DNA of 64,000 nt from Chitinilyticum litopenaei DSM 21440 (GCF_000428145.1 NZ_ATZJ01000012.1:1-64000), one strand, 5' to 3'. Positions 15,969-24,855 are shown, numbered from the stretch's first letter. The notes: generated by a model from the sequence alone, not told the origin. Made by a program: numbers and translations.

Positions 15969-15990
15969 AGCCGCAGCAGAGGCTGCGGCT
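15969..15990 (-). terminator. Terminator after rpe
   Basis: AGCCGCAGC-AGAG-GCTGCGGCT hairpin, followed on the minus strand by CTTTTTC. It lies between rpe and gph, so rpe transcription probably ends here and gph needs its own promoter. Confidence 0.65.
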
Positions 15991-16008
15991 GCTTGGGCCT
16001 GGGCTGGC

Positions 16009-16175
16009 TTAGCAGGCTGTTGAAGAACAGCCTGCGATCCGTTTTTTCCGGCAAAGCCGGGAAAAATGCATGAAAAGAAAAATATAAGTCATTGATTTTT
16101 CAGAAGCCGATTTGCGTCGGGCTTGGCCCGGTGCTTGCTTCCGTTGGAAAAACCGACTTTTTCAACAACCTTGTT
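16009..16175. repeat. MITE-like element with 'GGCTGTTGAA' terminal inverted repeats
   Basis: Left end AGCAGGCTGTTGAAGAAC and right end, read inverted, AACAAGGTTGTTGAAAAAG match at most positions and enclose about 130 bases without a gene. Internal small hairpins (CAGGCTGTTG..CAGCCTG; TTTTTCCGGC..GCCGGGAAAAA) are visible. The right terminus runs into the rpe stop codon. 'GGCTGTTGAAAAA' is a common end sequence of transposon-derived repeats, so this looks like a small non-autonomous element or IS remnant. Confidence 0.5.
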
Positions 16176-16854
16176 AGCGCTTGACGCGCGCCAGCTCGGC
16201 GCGCATCTGGTCGATGACGGCCTTGTAATCGGGCTGGCCGTAGATGGCCGAGCCGGCGACGAAGGTGTCGACGCCGGCGGCGGCGATGTCGGCGATATTG
16301 TCCACCTTGACTCCCCCATCGATTTCCAGCCAGATCTCGCGGCCGGTTTTCGCCGTGTAGTCGTCGATGCGCGCGCGCGCCTGGCGGGCCTTGTCCAGCA
16401 CGGCGGGGATGAAGCTCTGGCCGCCATAGCCGGGGTTCACCGACATCAGCAGGATCATGTCGATCTTGTCCATTACGTAGTCGAGATGGGACAAGGGCGT
16501 GGCGGGGTTGAACACCAGACCGGCCTTGCAGCCGCATTCCCTGATCAGCCCCAGCGTGCGGTCGATGTGTTCGCTTGCTTCCGGGTGGAAGGTGATGATG
16601 TTGGCGCCGGCCTTGGCAAAATCCGGAATGATGCGGTCCACCGGCTTGACCATCAGGTGCACGTCGATGGGCGCGTCGGTCCACGGCCGGATGGCTTCGC
16701 AGACCAAGGGACCTATGGTCAGGTTGGGCACGTAGTGATTGTCCATCACGTCGAAGTGGATGATGTCGGCGCCGGCCTCGATCACGTTTTTCACTTCGGC
16801 GCCCAACTGGGCGAAATCGGCGGAAAGGATGCTGGGGGCAATGCGGAAGGTCAT
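16174..16854 (-). CDS. rpe: Ribulose-phosphate 3-epimerase
   Basis: This 226-residue TIM-barrel enzyme of the pentose phosphate pathway interconverts ribulose 5-phosphate and xylulose 5-phosphate. Signatures are IAPSILSADFAQLG, HFDVMDNHYVPNLTIGP (metal-binding His and Asp), DVHLMV, MSVNPGYGGQSF and EIDGGVK with its catalytic Asp. Start 16854 gives the usual MTFRIAPSIL N-terminus. It is divergent from apaG. Confidence 0.96.
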   Translation of the reverse strand: MTFRIAPSILSADFAQLGAEVKNVIEAGADIIHFDVMDNHYVPNLTIGPLVCEAIRPWTDAPIDVHLMVKPVDRIIPDFAKAGANIITFHPEASEHIDRTLGLIRECGCKAGLVFNPATPLSHLDYVMDKIDMILLMSVNPGYGGQSFIPAVLDKARQARARIDDYTAKTGREIWLEIDGGVKVDNIADIAAAGVDTFVAGSAIYGQPDYKAVIDQMRAELARVKR

Positions 16855-17040
16855 GTCGGCTCCTGGCGGCGGCCCGGGCGGGGCGGATGGCTCTGGATTG
16901 TAGCGGAATGGCCGCGGGCGCGGCGCAGGCAGCCAGTGTGCCCAAGGCGCCGGCCGGTGGTACTGACTTTGCTCAAGCAGGCGTCGGCTTGTGCGCCGGC
17001 TTCGGGTAAACTGCGCCATCCCCTCGTGATGGAGTGTCCG

Positions 17041-17418
17041 ATGTCCAGCCGTTTTCCCATCGCCATCAGCGTGCAGGCCCGCTTTGTGCCGGAGCAGTCC
17101 GATCTGGTCGCCAATCATTATGTGTTTGCCTATCACATCACCATCCGCAACGAGGCCGATGTGCCGGTGCAGCTGCTCTCGCGTCACTGGCTGATCGCCG
17201 ACATGAACGGGCGCGTGCAGGAAGTGCGCGGCGAGGGGGTGGTGGGCGAGCAGCCGCGTCTGCAGCCGGGCCAGAGTTTCGAATACACCTCCGGGGTCAA
17301 TCTGAATGTGCCGCTGGGCACGATGCGCGGCAGCTATCGCTTTGTCACGGCCGATGGCGAGGAATTCGACGCGCCGATTCCGGAGTTCATGCTGACCGTG
17401 CCGCGCACGCTGCATTGA
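17041..17418 (+). CDS. apaG: ApaG protein
   Basis: This 125-residue single-domain ApaG protein has a fibronectin-like beta-sandwich fold. Family marks are FAYHITIRNEADVPVQLLSR, HWLIADMNGRVQEVRGEGVV and GEQPRLQPGQSFEYTSG. Loss of ApaG affects cobalt resistance and magnesium efflux in enteric bacteria, but the biochemical activity is unclear. It is divergently arranged with rpe, and a dispersed hairpin repeat lies between it and the following ABC exporter. Confidence 0.95.
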   Translation: MSSRFPIAISVQARFVPEQSDLVANHYVFAYHITIRNEADVPVQLLSRHWLIADMNGRVQEVRGEGVVGEQPRLQPGQSFEYTSGVNLNVPLGTMRGSYRFVTADGEEFDAPIPEFMLTVPRTLH

Positions 17419-17584
17419 GCGCGGGGCAAATGCCCCCATCTGCAGGATTGAGCGGCCCCGGCCTGGCTGGGCCTGGCCGGCCCCTGCCGCCGGCTGGCGT
17501 GCCGCAGTTCCGTGCCTGACGCGGCCTGCCGCTGCGGGCAGGGCGAGCGCGGGGCGGCGGCAAACCGTACGCCTCTGGATACCA

Positions 17585-17638
17585 TTTCATGTATGCGGCT
17601 ACAGCCATTTACCGGTATTGGCTGTAGCAACATACCCT
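17585..17638. repeat. GGGTAT/ATACCC nested hairpin repeat, copy B
   Basis: The inner stem GCTACAGCCA (17598-17607) pairs perfectly with TGGCTGTAGC (17619-17628). Outer arms GTATG and CATACCC flank it. It ends 13 bases before the ATG of the ABC exporter, so it will lie in the 5' leader of that mRNA. Confidence 0.85.
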
Positions 17639-17650
17639 TTAGGATCGTTC

Positions 17651-19429
17651 ATGCCCCCTTCCTCCCCGTCAGCGCCGGCGAACCGCCAGGACTGGCAAAC
17701 GCTGAAATCGCTGCTGCCCTATCTGTGGGCCTACAAGTGGCGCGTGATCCTCGCGCTGTCGCTGCTGGTGCTGGCCAAGTTCGCCAACGTCGGCGTGCCG
17801 CTGGTGCTGAAAGACATCGTCGATGCGCTCGACGCCAGCCAGCACCCGCTGGCCGTGCCGCTGGCGCTGGTGCTGGCCTACGGTGGCTTGCGGCTGGCCT
17901 CCGCCATCCTGGGCGAAGCGCGCGACGCGGTGTTCGCCAAGGTGACGCAAGGGGCGATTCGCCGCGTGGCGCTGCAGGTGTTCGAGCACCTGCACCGCTT
18001 GAGTCTCCGCTTCCATCTGGAGCGCCAGACCGGCGGCGTGAACCGCGACATCGATCGCGGCACCAAGGGCATCGCCTTTTTGCTGAATTTCACGCTGTTC
18101 AACATCCTGCCCACGCTGGTGGAGATCGTCCTGGTCGCGCTGGTGCTGCTGCAGAAATATGACTGGTACTACGCCGCGATCACCTTTGGCACGATTGCCG
18201 TCTACATCGCCTTCACGCTGGGGGTGACCGAGTGGCGCATGGGCTGGCGCAAGGCCATGAACGAGCTGGATTCCAGCGCCAACTCGAAAGCGGTCGATTC
18301 GCTGCTCAATTACGAGACGGTCAAGTACTTCAACAACGAGCGCTGGGAAGCGCGCCGTTATGACGACAGCCTGGCGCAGTGGGAGGCGGTCGCCATCAAG
18401 AGCCAGGTGTCGCTGAACTTCCTGAATGCCGGCCAGGCGGCCATCATTGCCGTGGGCGTTACCGCGCTGGTGTGGCTGGCCGCCGCCGACGTGGTCGCCG
18501 GCAAGATGTCGCTGGGCGACCTGGTGCTGGTCAATGCCTTCCTGCTGCAGCTCTACGGGCCGCTGAACTTCCTGGGTTTTGTGTATCGCGAAATCAAGCA
18601 TGCGCTGGCGGACATGGAAAAGATGTTCGCGCTGATGGGGCGCAATACCGAAATCACCGACGCGCCGGATGCGCGCGCGCTGGCCACCCAGGCCGCCGAA
18701 GTGCGCTTCGACAACGTGGTCTTTGGCTACGACGCCGAGCGGCAGATCCTGTTTGGCGTCGATTTCACCATTCCGGCCGGGCACACACTGGCGGTCGTGG
18801 GGGCCAGCGGCGCCGGCAAGTCGACGCTCTCGCGGCTGCTCTATCGTTTCTATGATGTGAGTGATGGGGGTATCCTGATCAATGGCCAGGATATACGAGG
18901 GCTGCAGCAGCATACCCTTCGTGAGCACATCGGCATCGTGCCGCAGGATACCGTGCTGTTCAATGACACGATCTACTACAACATCGCCTACGGCCGGCCC
19001 GAAGCGACGCGGGAGGACATCATCGAGGCGGCGCGCTCGGCGCACATCCACGATTTCATCGCCGCGCTGCCGCAGGGTTACGACACCGTGGTCGGCGAGC
19101 GCGGGCTCAAGCTCTCCGGCGGCGAGAAGCAGCGCGTGGCGATCGCGCGCACCATCCTGAAAAACCCGCCCATCCTGATCTTCGACGAGGCGACCAGCGC
19201 GCTGGACTCCAAAACCGAAAAGGCCATCCAGGCCGAGCTGAAGGCGATTGCCGCCAACCGCACCACGCTGATCATTGCGCACCGGCTTTCCACCGTGGTG
19301 GATGCCGACGAAATCCTGGTCATGGAAGGCGGGCGGGTGGTCGAGCGCGGCACACACCGCGCATTGCTGGATGCCAATGGCGTCTACGCGCGGATGTGGG
19401 CACTGCAGGCGAGCGAGGAGGCGGGCTGA
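17651..19429 (+). CDS. ATM1-type ABC exporter (TMD-NBD fusion)
   Basis: This 592-residue half-transporter dimerises into a full exporter of the ATM1/HMT1 group, which exports glutathione-linked metal or sulphur compounds. The first half has six membrane helices with the family segments NRDIDRGTKGIAFLLNF and NYETVKYFNNERWEARRYDD. The ATPase half has Walker A GASGAGKST, Q-loop IVPQDTVLFNDT, signature LSGGEKQR, Walker B ILIFDEATSALD and H-loop IIAHRLST. The real start is ATG 17651; an in-frame TTG at 17618 lies inside the hairpin repeat and is not needed. A perfect 17-bp hairpin follows the stop codon. Confidence 0.93.
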   Translation: MPPSSPSAPANRQDWQTLKSLLPYLWAYKWRVILALSLLVLAKFANVGVPLVLKDIVDALDASQHPLAVPLALVLAYGGLRLASAILGEARDAVFAKVTQGAIRRVALQVFEHLHRLSLRFHLERQTGGVNRDIDRGTKGIAFLLNFTLFNILPTLVEIVLVALVLLQKYDWYYAAITFGTIAVYIAFTLGVTEWRMGWRKAMNELDSSANSKAVDSLLNYETVKYFNNERWEARRYDDSLAQWEAVAIKSQVSLNFLNAGQAAIIAVGVTALVWLAAADVVAGKMSLGDLVLVNAFLLQLYGPLNFLGFVYREIKHALADMEKMFALMGRNTEITDAPDARALATQAAEVRFDNVVFGYDAERQILFGVDFTIPAGHTLAVVGASGAGKSTLSRLLYRFYDVSDGGILINGQDIRGLQQHTLREHIGIVPQDTVLFNDTIYYNIAYGRPEATREDIIEAARSAHIHDFIAALPQGYDTVVGERGLKLSGGEKQRVAIARTILKNPPILIFDEATSALDSKTEKAIQAELKAIAANRTTLIIAHRLSTVVDADEILVMEGGRVVERGTHRALLDANGVYARMWALQASEEAG

Positions 19430-19440
19430 ACGCGTCCCGC

Positions 19441-19479
19441 CCATGCAATAACGCCGGGATGACCGGCGTTATTGCATGG
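19441..19479. terminator. Long perfect hairpin after the ABC exporter
   Basis: CCATGCAATAACGCCGG and its exact complement form a 17-bp stem with a GATGA loop, 12 bases after the exporter stop. There is no T-run (GATTTGC follows), so it is an imperfect intrinsic terminator or an mRNA-stabilising 3' hairpin. Confidence 0.6.
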
Positions 19480-19490
19480 GATTTGCTTGC

Positions 19491-19580
19491 TCATGGTGCG
19501 TCGTGCATCGCGGCCAGCAGCCGCGCGGCGGCGTCCGGGTCGGGCAGGGCGGGGATGTGGTTCCAGTGATCACTGGTCAT
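19491..19580 (-). CDS. Possible 29-residue small protein
   Basis: The ORF runs from ATG 19580 to TGA 19491 and has a strong AAGGAG ribosome site at good spacing. The product begins MTSDHWNHIPALPDPDAAAR and ends LLAAMHDAP. It has no membrane segment or motif I know, and could be an intact microprotein or the remaining 5' end of a lost gene. It sits in an otherwise gene-free stretch (19430-19907) that must also carry the promoter of the serine transporter. I see no other feature there. Confidence 0.4.
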   Translation of the reverse strand: MTSDHWNHIPALPDPDAAARLLAAMHDAP

Positions 19581-19907
19581 GGCAGAGCTCCTTGTGTTGC
19601 ACTGCACATAATGTAGTGCGCCTGCCGTACCGCGATTTTGCGCTGGCGCAAGATAAGGCGAATCATGTAGTCGCGGCGGGTTTCCCTACCTTTTTGACGC
19701 TGCTCGGCGCTTGTGACTTTCCGCATTGCTGAATCACCTGACCCGCGCAAACCCTTGTCTTGACTGGCCTGAAAACTGTAATCCCCGTTTTTTGCCAAAT
19801 TGTTACTGTTGCTTTGCAAGGCGCCCGATTGAAATGGCCGCCACCTTGCTACACGGCGCGATCCGCCGGGCAGGGTGTTGATCACGGACCATACAAGGGC
19901 TAGGGCA

Positions 19908-21143
19908 ATGACACTGAACAAGCAAGACTGGCAATGGGTGCTGACCTGTTTCGGCACCGCCGTGGGGGCGGGAATTCTCTTCCTGCCGATTCGCGCGGGG
20001 CTGTCCGGCATCTGGCCGATGCTGATCCTCACCGCGCTGATTTTCCCCATCACCTGGGTGGCGCACCGTGGCATCACGCGCGTCGTCGCCTCGGCGCACA
20101 AGCCCACCGACATTGTCGGCGCGGTGGAAATGGATCTGGGCCGCAATGTCGGCTTTGCCGTCTCCCTGCTGTATTTCCTCTCCATCATCACCATCTGCGT
20201 CGGCTATGCGACCGGCATCACCAATATCGTTTCCTCCTTTCTGAGCAATCAGCTCGGCATGGGCGAGGTCTCGCGCCCCTTGCTGACCTTCCTCTTGCTG
20301 CTGGGGCTGACCGGGGTGATCCTGGCTGGCGAGCGCGTGATGGTGCTGGTGACCTCGTGGATGACCTTTCCGCTGATTTTCCTGCTGGCGGGCCTGTCGC
20401 TCTACATGATTCCGTACTGGAACACCGCCGTCTTCAGCGCCCCCTTCTCGCTGGACGGCACGCTGAAGAACCTGCTGCTGCTGTTCCCCGTGCTGGTGTT
20501 TGCGATGAACTTTTCGCCGGTCTGCTCGACACTGGGCGCCACCTATCGCGCCCAGTATCCGGCGGCCGAGGCCGTGGCGCGCACCGACGGCATCATCAAG
20601 TGGACCAGCCTCGTGCTGCTGGTGTTCGTGATGTTCTTCGTGGTGTCGATGGTGCTGGCGACCTCGCCGGAACTGCTGGCCCGCGCGCAGGCCGACAATA
20701 TCGACATCCTCACCACCATTTCGCTGGTGGCGCAGCAGCCGCTGCTGAAGTATCTGATTCCGCTGATTGCCTTCCTGGCGATCGCCAGCTCCTACTTCGG
20801 CCACTTCGTCGGCACGCGCGAGGGACTGGTGGGCGTGATCACCCGCCTGATGACCTGGCAGCACCCGGAACGCGAGGCGCAGCTCAATCTGCCGAAAATC
20901 AATCGCGTGGTGACGCTGCTGATGATCGTCGGGCTGTGGTTCCTCGCCGTTTACAACCCGCCTATCCTGAAAATCATCGGCGCGCTGTCGGCGCCCATCA
21001 TCGCCATCTATGCCTATCTGCTGCCGGTGATGCTGATGAAGCGCGTGCCGCGCCTGATGATTTACCGCTCCTCGCTGGCCAGTTTCATCTTTGTGATGGG
21101 GCTGGTGGGCATCGCCGGCGATTTTGTCGGCAGCTATCTGTGA
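19908..21143 (+). CDS. Serine/threonine transporter of the HAAAP family (SdaC-like)
   Basis: This 411-residue permease has about eleven hydrophobic helices. It matches the hydroxy/aromatic amino acid permease family: FGTAVGAGILFLPIRAGLSG in helix 1, FPITWVAHRG, and a SSYFGHFVGTREGL loop. The ATG at 19908 is chosen because the protein then begins MTLNKQDWQW, as expected. It is 13 bases upstream of the serine dehydratase gene, so it most likely imports L-serine for deamination to pyruvate. Confidence 0.9.
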   Translation: MTLNKQDWQWVLTCFGTAVGAGILFLPIRAGLSGIWPMLILTALIFPITWVAHRGITRVVASAHKPTDIVGAVEMDLGRNVGFAVSLLYFLSIITICVGYATGITNIVSSFLSNQLGMGEVSRPLLTFLLLLGLTGVILAGERVMVLVTSWMTFPLIFLLAGLSLYMIPYWNTAVFSAPFSLDGTLKNLLLLFPVLVFAMNFSPVCSTLGATYRAQYPAAEAVARTDGIIKWTSLVLLVFVMFFVVSMVLATSPELLARAQADNIDILTTISLVAQQPLLKYLIPLIAFLAIASSYFGHFVGTREGLVGVITRLMTWQHPEREAQLNLPKINRVVTLLMIVGLWFLAVYNPPILKIIGALSAPIIAIYAYLLPVMLMKRVPRLMIYRSSLASFIFVMGLVGIAGDFVGSYL

Positions 21144-21156
21144 ACGGGAGAACGTG

Positions 21157-22527
21157 ATGATCAGCGTGTTCGATCTGTTCAAAATCGGCATCGGGCCGTC
21201 GAGCTCGCACACGGTGGGGCCGATGCGCGCGGCGCGGGCCTTTGTGCGGCTGTTGCGCCACGCCGGCCTGCTGGCCGGGGTGGCGCGGATCGAGGCCGCG
21301 CTGTACGGCTCGCTGGCGCTGACCGGCGAGGGGCACGGCACGGTGAACGCTGTGCTGCTGGGCCTGGAAGGCGCCGACCCCGCCAATGTCGACCCGGCCT
21401 GGCTGCTGGCGCGCGCGGGCCAGCTGCGCGCCGGCGCCGCGCTGCAGCTGGGGGGCGAGCATACTGTCGACTTTGCCTTTGCCCGCGACCTGCAGCTCAA
21501 CAAGCACCAGTTCCTGCCGCGCCACGCCAACGGCATGCGCTTTCGCGCCTTCTCTGCCGATGGCGCCGAGTTGTGCCGCGAGGTGTATTACTCGGTGGGC
21601 GGCGGTTTCGTGCAGACCGAGGCCGAGCTGGACGCCCCGCCGGCCGGCGGGCTCGCCGTACCGTATCCCTTTGCCTCGGCGGCGGAGCTGATCGCGCTGT
21701 GCCGCGCGCAGAACCGCAGCATCGCCCAGCTGGTGATGGCCAATGAATGCGCGCACCGCAGCGAGGCCGAGGTGCGGCGCGGCCTGCTCGACATTGCCGC
21801 CGTGATGGCCGATTGCATCCAGCGCGGCAGTGGGCATGACGAGGCGGAATTGCCTGGCGGCTACCGCGTGCGGCGGCGCGCGCCGGCGATCATGAAAAAA
21901 CTCACGCAGCTGCAATATGCTGGCCGCGCCGACATCATGCTCTGGCCGATGGTCTATGCCATCGCCGTGTCGGAAGAAAACGCCGCCGGCGGGCGCGTCG
22001 TCACCGCACCGACCAATGGCGCGGCCGGCATCATCCCGGCGGTGCTGCAGTATTACCGCAACTTCGCGCCCAATGCCTCGGATGAGGGCGTGGTCGATTT
22101 CCTGCTGACTGCGGCGGCCATCGGCATGCTGTATAAAATGAACGCGTCGATTTCCGGCGCCGAGGTCGGCTGCCAGGGCGAGGTGGGCGTGGCCTGCTCG
22201 ATGGCCGCCGGCGCGTATTGCGCGGTGCTGGGCGGCACGCTGGCGCAGATCGAGAATGCCGCCGAAATCGCCATGGAACATCATCTGGGCCTGACCTGCG
22301 ATCCGGTCGGCGGGCTGGTGCAAGTGCCCTGCGTCGAGCGCAACGGCGTCGCCGCCGAAAAGGCGATCAAGGTCGCGCAGCTGGCCTTGCTGGAAAACGG
22401 CGAGCATCTGGTCTCGCTCGACAAGGTGATCGAGACCATGCTGCGCACCGGCCAGGACATGCAGCACAGCTACAAGGAAACCGCGCTCGGCGGGCTGGCG
22501 CTGACCGTGGGGGTGCCGGCCTGTTGA
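21157..22527 (+). CDS. sdaA: L-serine dehydratase (iron-sulphur type)
   Basis: This 456-residue single-chain L-serine ammonia-lyase converts serine to pyruvate and ammonia. It begins ISVFDLFKIGIGPSSSHTVG as in SdaA/SdaB. The catalytic half contains APTNGAAGIIPAVLQYY, EVGCQGEVGVACSMAAGAYC and GLTCDPVGGLVQVPC, supplying the cysteines for the 4Fe-4S cluster. It forms an operon with the upstream serine transporter. A dispersed hairpin repeat starts 6 bases after the stop. Confidence 0.96.
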   Translation: MISVFDLFKIGIGPSSSHTVGPMRAARAFVRLLRHAGLLAGVARIEAALYGSLALTGEGHGTVNAVLLGLEGADPANVDPAWLLARAGQLRAGAALQLGGEHTVDFAFARDLQLNKHQFLPRHANGMRFRAFSADGAELCREVYYSVGGGFVQTEAELDAPPAGGLAVPYPFASAAELIALCRAQNRSIAQLVMANECAHRSEAEVRRGLLDIAAVMADCIQRGSGHDEAELPGGYRVRRRAPAIMKKLTQLQYAGRADIMLWPMVYAIAVSEENAAGGRVVTAPTNGAAGIIPAVLQYYRNFAPNASDEGVVDFLLTAAAIGMLYKMNASISGAEVGCQGEVGVACSMAAGAYCAVLGGTLAQIENAAEIAMEHHLGLTCDPVGGLVQVPCVERNGVAAEKAIKVAQLALLENGEHLVSLDKVIETMLRTGQDMQHSYKETALGGLALTVGVPAC

Positions 22528-22532
22528 TTGGG

Positions 22533-22595
22533 ATGGGTATTGCCGTGTGACCATTTTCAGGAAATGGCTGTGGCTTGATGGGGTGGTGGGTATTG
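22533..22595. repeat. GGGTAT/ATACCC nested hairpin repeat, copy C
   Basis: Left arm ATGGGTAT (22533-22540) and inner stem CCATTT/AAATGG are clear, followed by GGCTGTGG. The right arm is replaced by a GGTGGGTAT direct copy, as in copy E. It lies between sdaA and the HDOD gene. Confidence 0.7.
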
Positions 22596-22682
22596 GGTGG
22601 CGGGGGGCGGCATGGCCGCGCGACATGGCCGGGCTTGTCAGCTATAGTGAAAGCCAGCCCTGTCCATCCTGCCGAGACTGTC

Positions 22683-23549
22683 ATGCCCGCACCGCACACC
22701 GCCCCCAAAACGGCCGAGGCACTGCGCGAAGAACGTTTTCACCTGCTGGAAGACATCGCCCGCGAGCTGGCGGGCGATGTCGTTTTTCCGGTGTGTTTTG
22801 ACGCCACGATACGCATCAGCTCGGTCATGCGCAGCCAGACCGCCTCGCTGCAGCGCATCGCGCAGGAAGTGCAGAAAGACCCGCTGATCACCACCAAACT
22901 GCTCAAGCTCGCCAATACCACCGCCTTCAATCCCGGCGGGCGGCCGGTGCTCGATCTGGGCTCGGCGGTGCTGCGGCTGGGCATGCAGACCACCCGCTCG
23001 GTCGCCATGGCCTGTTCGCTGCAACAGCTCAGCAAGGGCGAAGGCGCGGCAGCCTTCGAAGACAAGGCGCAGGCGCTCTGGCGGCACAGCATGCGCACCG
23101 CGGCCTATGCGATGGTGCTGGCGCGGCGACTGACGCGTCACAACCCGGATGTCGCCATGCTGGCCGGGCTGGTGCACGACCTGGGCGCGTTTTTCCTGCT
23201 GGATCGTGCCGGGCATTATCCCGAACTCGTCGAGCGTCCCGCCTCCGTCGATTATCTGGTGGCGCAATGGCATGACAGCATCGGCGCCACGCTGATGAGC
23301 ACGCTGGGCATGCCCGAAGAGGTGATCGACGCCGTGCATGAAATCGACCTGCCACGACCGCCCGTCGAGCAGCTGCGCACGCTGAACGATCTGCTCTACG
23401 TCGCCAATCTGTTTGCCGGCGGGGTGGAGGAAATGCGGCGCATGGATGTGCCGATGCTGGAAGACCCGGCCGAATTGTCCGACCCGCAGTATCTGGACTG
23501 CCAGGACGAGGCCGAAGCCAACTGCGCCGAAATGCTCAATGTCTGGTAG
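22683..23549 (+). CDS. HDOD domain protein
   Basis: This 288-residue protein is essentially one HDOD domain, a catalytically unproven relative of HD phosphohydrolases found in signalling. The core runs from VFPVCFDATIRI through DPLITTKLLKLANTTAFNPG to HSMRTAAYAMVLARRL and MLAGLVHDLGAFFLLD. The HD pair is present in LVHDLG, unlike in many HDOD proteins, so phosphodiesterase activity cannot be dismissed. The start at 22683 removes an unlikely upstream extension. No receiver or GGDEF partner is fused to it or adjacent. Confidence 0.85.
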   Translation: MPAPHTAPKTAEALREERFHLLEDIARELAGDVVFPVCFDATIRISSVMRSQTASLQRIAQEVQKDPLITTKLLKLANTTAFNPGGRPVLDLGSAVLRLGMQTTRSVAMACSLQQLSKGEGAAAFEDKAQALWRHSMRTAAYAMVLARRLTRHNPDVAMLAGLVHDLGAFFLLDRAGHYPELVERPASVDYLVAQWHDSIGATLMSTLGMPEEVIDAVHEIDLPRPPVEQLRTLNDLLYVANLFAGGVEEMRRMDVPMLEDPAELSDPQYLDCQDEAEANCAEMLNVW

Positions 23550-23560
23550 TGCGACTCGCC

Positions 23561-23938
23561 CTATTGCCGCTTCAGGCCTTGCCAGCTGATCACATTGACC
23601 CCGTGTTCCAGCGCAAACAGCCTGGCGCGCTGGCCGGCCAGCGCCGTGCGCAAGGCACTGCGCGCGTCGGCCACGCGGATCGGGCGGTCGGGGCGGGCCG
23701 GCAAGGCGGCGGCAATCATTTCCGCATCGGCCAGGGTAAAGCGGGTGGCCAGTTGCACCTCGCACGGCGCCGCCGTGACTGGCTTGTGATCGCGCATCAC
23801 GAACTGCAGCGGCGTATCGCCGGCAAGAATCAGAAATACGCTGCTGTTGTCCAGCGCCTCGGCGCGGGCCAGTTCGTGGCTTAATTCGGCAATGCTGGTT
23901 TGCAGGCTGCGGCGCAGCGCATCGTTATCCTGGCTCAT
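23561..23938 (-). CDS. Conserved hypothetical protein
   Basis: This 125-residue protein with no signal peptide or membrane helix begins MSQDNDALRRSLQTSIAEL. It has an alternating hydrophobic pattern and the segment ATRFTLADAEMIAAALPARP. I do not recognise the family. The ATG overlaps the stop of the acetyltransferase gene by four bases (ATGA), so the two are translationally coupled. It converges on the HDOD gene. Confidence 0.65.
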   Translation of the reverse strand: MSQDNDALRRSLQTSIAELSHELARAEALDNSSVFLILAGDTPLQFVMRDHKPVTAAPCEVQLATRFTLADAEMIAAALPARPDRPIRVADARSALRTALAGQRARLFALEHGVNVISWQGLKRQ

Positions 23939-24378
23939 GCTGTGTGGGGCTCGCGGCGGTAGTAAAGGTCCAGCTCATCACTGTGTTGCAGGGTAAAACC
24001 GTGGCGCTGGTAAAAGCGCTTGGCCGCACTGTCGCGCAGGGCGCCCAGCGTGATGGCGCATCCGGCCTGATCGGCCCGGGCGCACAGTTGGCGCAGTAGC
24101 AGCGAGCCCAGCCCTTGCCCCTGTGCATCGGGATGCAGGTACAGGTGGTCAAGCTGCCAGTCTGGGGCCGCGCAGCGCAGCTGGTAAAAGCCAAGCAGCG
24201 AACCAGCCCGGAACAGCCGAACCGTGGCCTCTGGCGCAAAGCTGGCGGCAAAGCGCTGGCGCGAGCGCACCTCATCGTACCGTCCCAGACGCATCAGGCT
24301 GTCGCGCATGGCGGCCAGTCGCAGCTGGTGCAGTGCTTCAAAATCGGTGGCCAGGGCGGGAAGGTAGTCGATGGGCAT
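23935..24378 (-). CDS. GNAT-family N-acetyltransferase
   Basis: This 147-residue acetyltransferase carries the acetyl-CoA motif A, QLDHLYLHPDAQGQGLGSLL, followed by LRQLCARADQAG. The C-terminal AAKRFYQRHGF element is also typical. The substrate is unknown. I choose ATG 24378 (MPIDYLPALA) because upstream codons look non-coding. It forms a two-gene operon with the downstream hypothetical gene. Confidence 0.82.
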   Translation of the reverse strand: MPIDYLPALATDFEALHQLRLAAMRDSLMRLGRYDEVRSRQRFAASFAPEATVRLFRAGSLLGFYQLRCAAPDWQLDHLYLHPDAQGQGLGSLLLRQLCARADQAGCAITLGALRDSAAKRFYQRHGFTLQHSDELDLYYRREPHTA

Positions 24379-24503
24379 CGGCAAGCTCGCCAAAAGCGCG
24401 AGTATGCCAGTGTAACTGCCGCCAAAAGCCACATTCGTTACAGGGTTTTGCCCGATCACGCGCTACACTGCCGTTTTGCCCGTATTGGAAAGCCTTCAAC
24501 GCC

Positions 24504-24848
24504 ATGTCAAACCTGCCTGCCTGCCCCCAGTGCACACTGGAAAACACCTATCCCGATGGCGATAAGCTCGTCTGTGCCGATTGCGGCTTTGAATGGTCGA
24601 CCGAGGCCGATGCCGGTGGCGATGACGACACGGTGGCGCTGGTGCGCGATGCCAACGGCAATGTGCTCAATGACGGCGACGCGGTGGTGCTGATCAAGGA
24701 CCTGAAGGTCAAGGGGTCGTCGATCACGCTCAAGCAGGGCAGCAAGGTCAAGAGCATCCGGCTGGTGAGCGGTGGCGACCACGAAGTCGACTGCAAGCTC
24801 GACGCCGGGCAGTTCATGCTCAAGGCCTGCTTTTTGAAAAAGGTTTGA
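24504..24848 (+). CDS. yjdM: Zinc-ribbon protein YjdM (PhnA-like)
   Basis: This 114-residue protein begins with a four-cysteine zinc ribbon (LPACPQCTLENTYPDGDKLV then CADCGFEW). The YjdM/PhnA domain with NGNVLNDGDAVVLIKDLKVK and GSSITLKQGSKVKSIRLV follows. The family was historically named after phosphonate genes, but most members are not involved in phosphonate use; their function is unknown. It is probably followed by a second small gene on the same strand. Confidence 0.93.
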   Translation: MSNLPACPQCTLENTYPDGDKLVCADCGFEWSTEADAGGDDDTVALVRDANGNVLNDGDAVVLIKDLKVKGSSITLKQGSKVKSIRLVSGGDHEVDCKLDAGQFMLKACFLKKV

Positions 24849-24855
24849 GTGCCGC

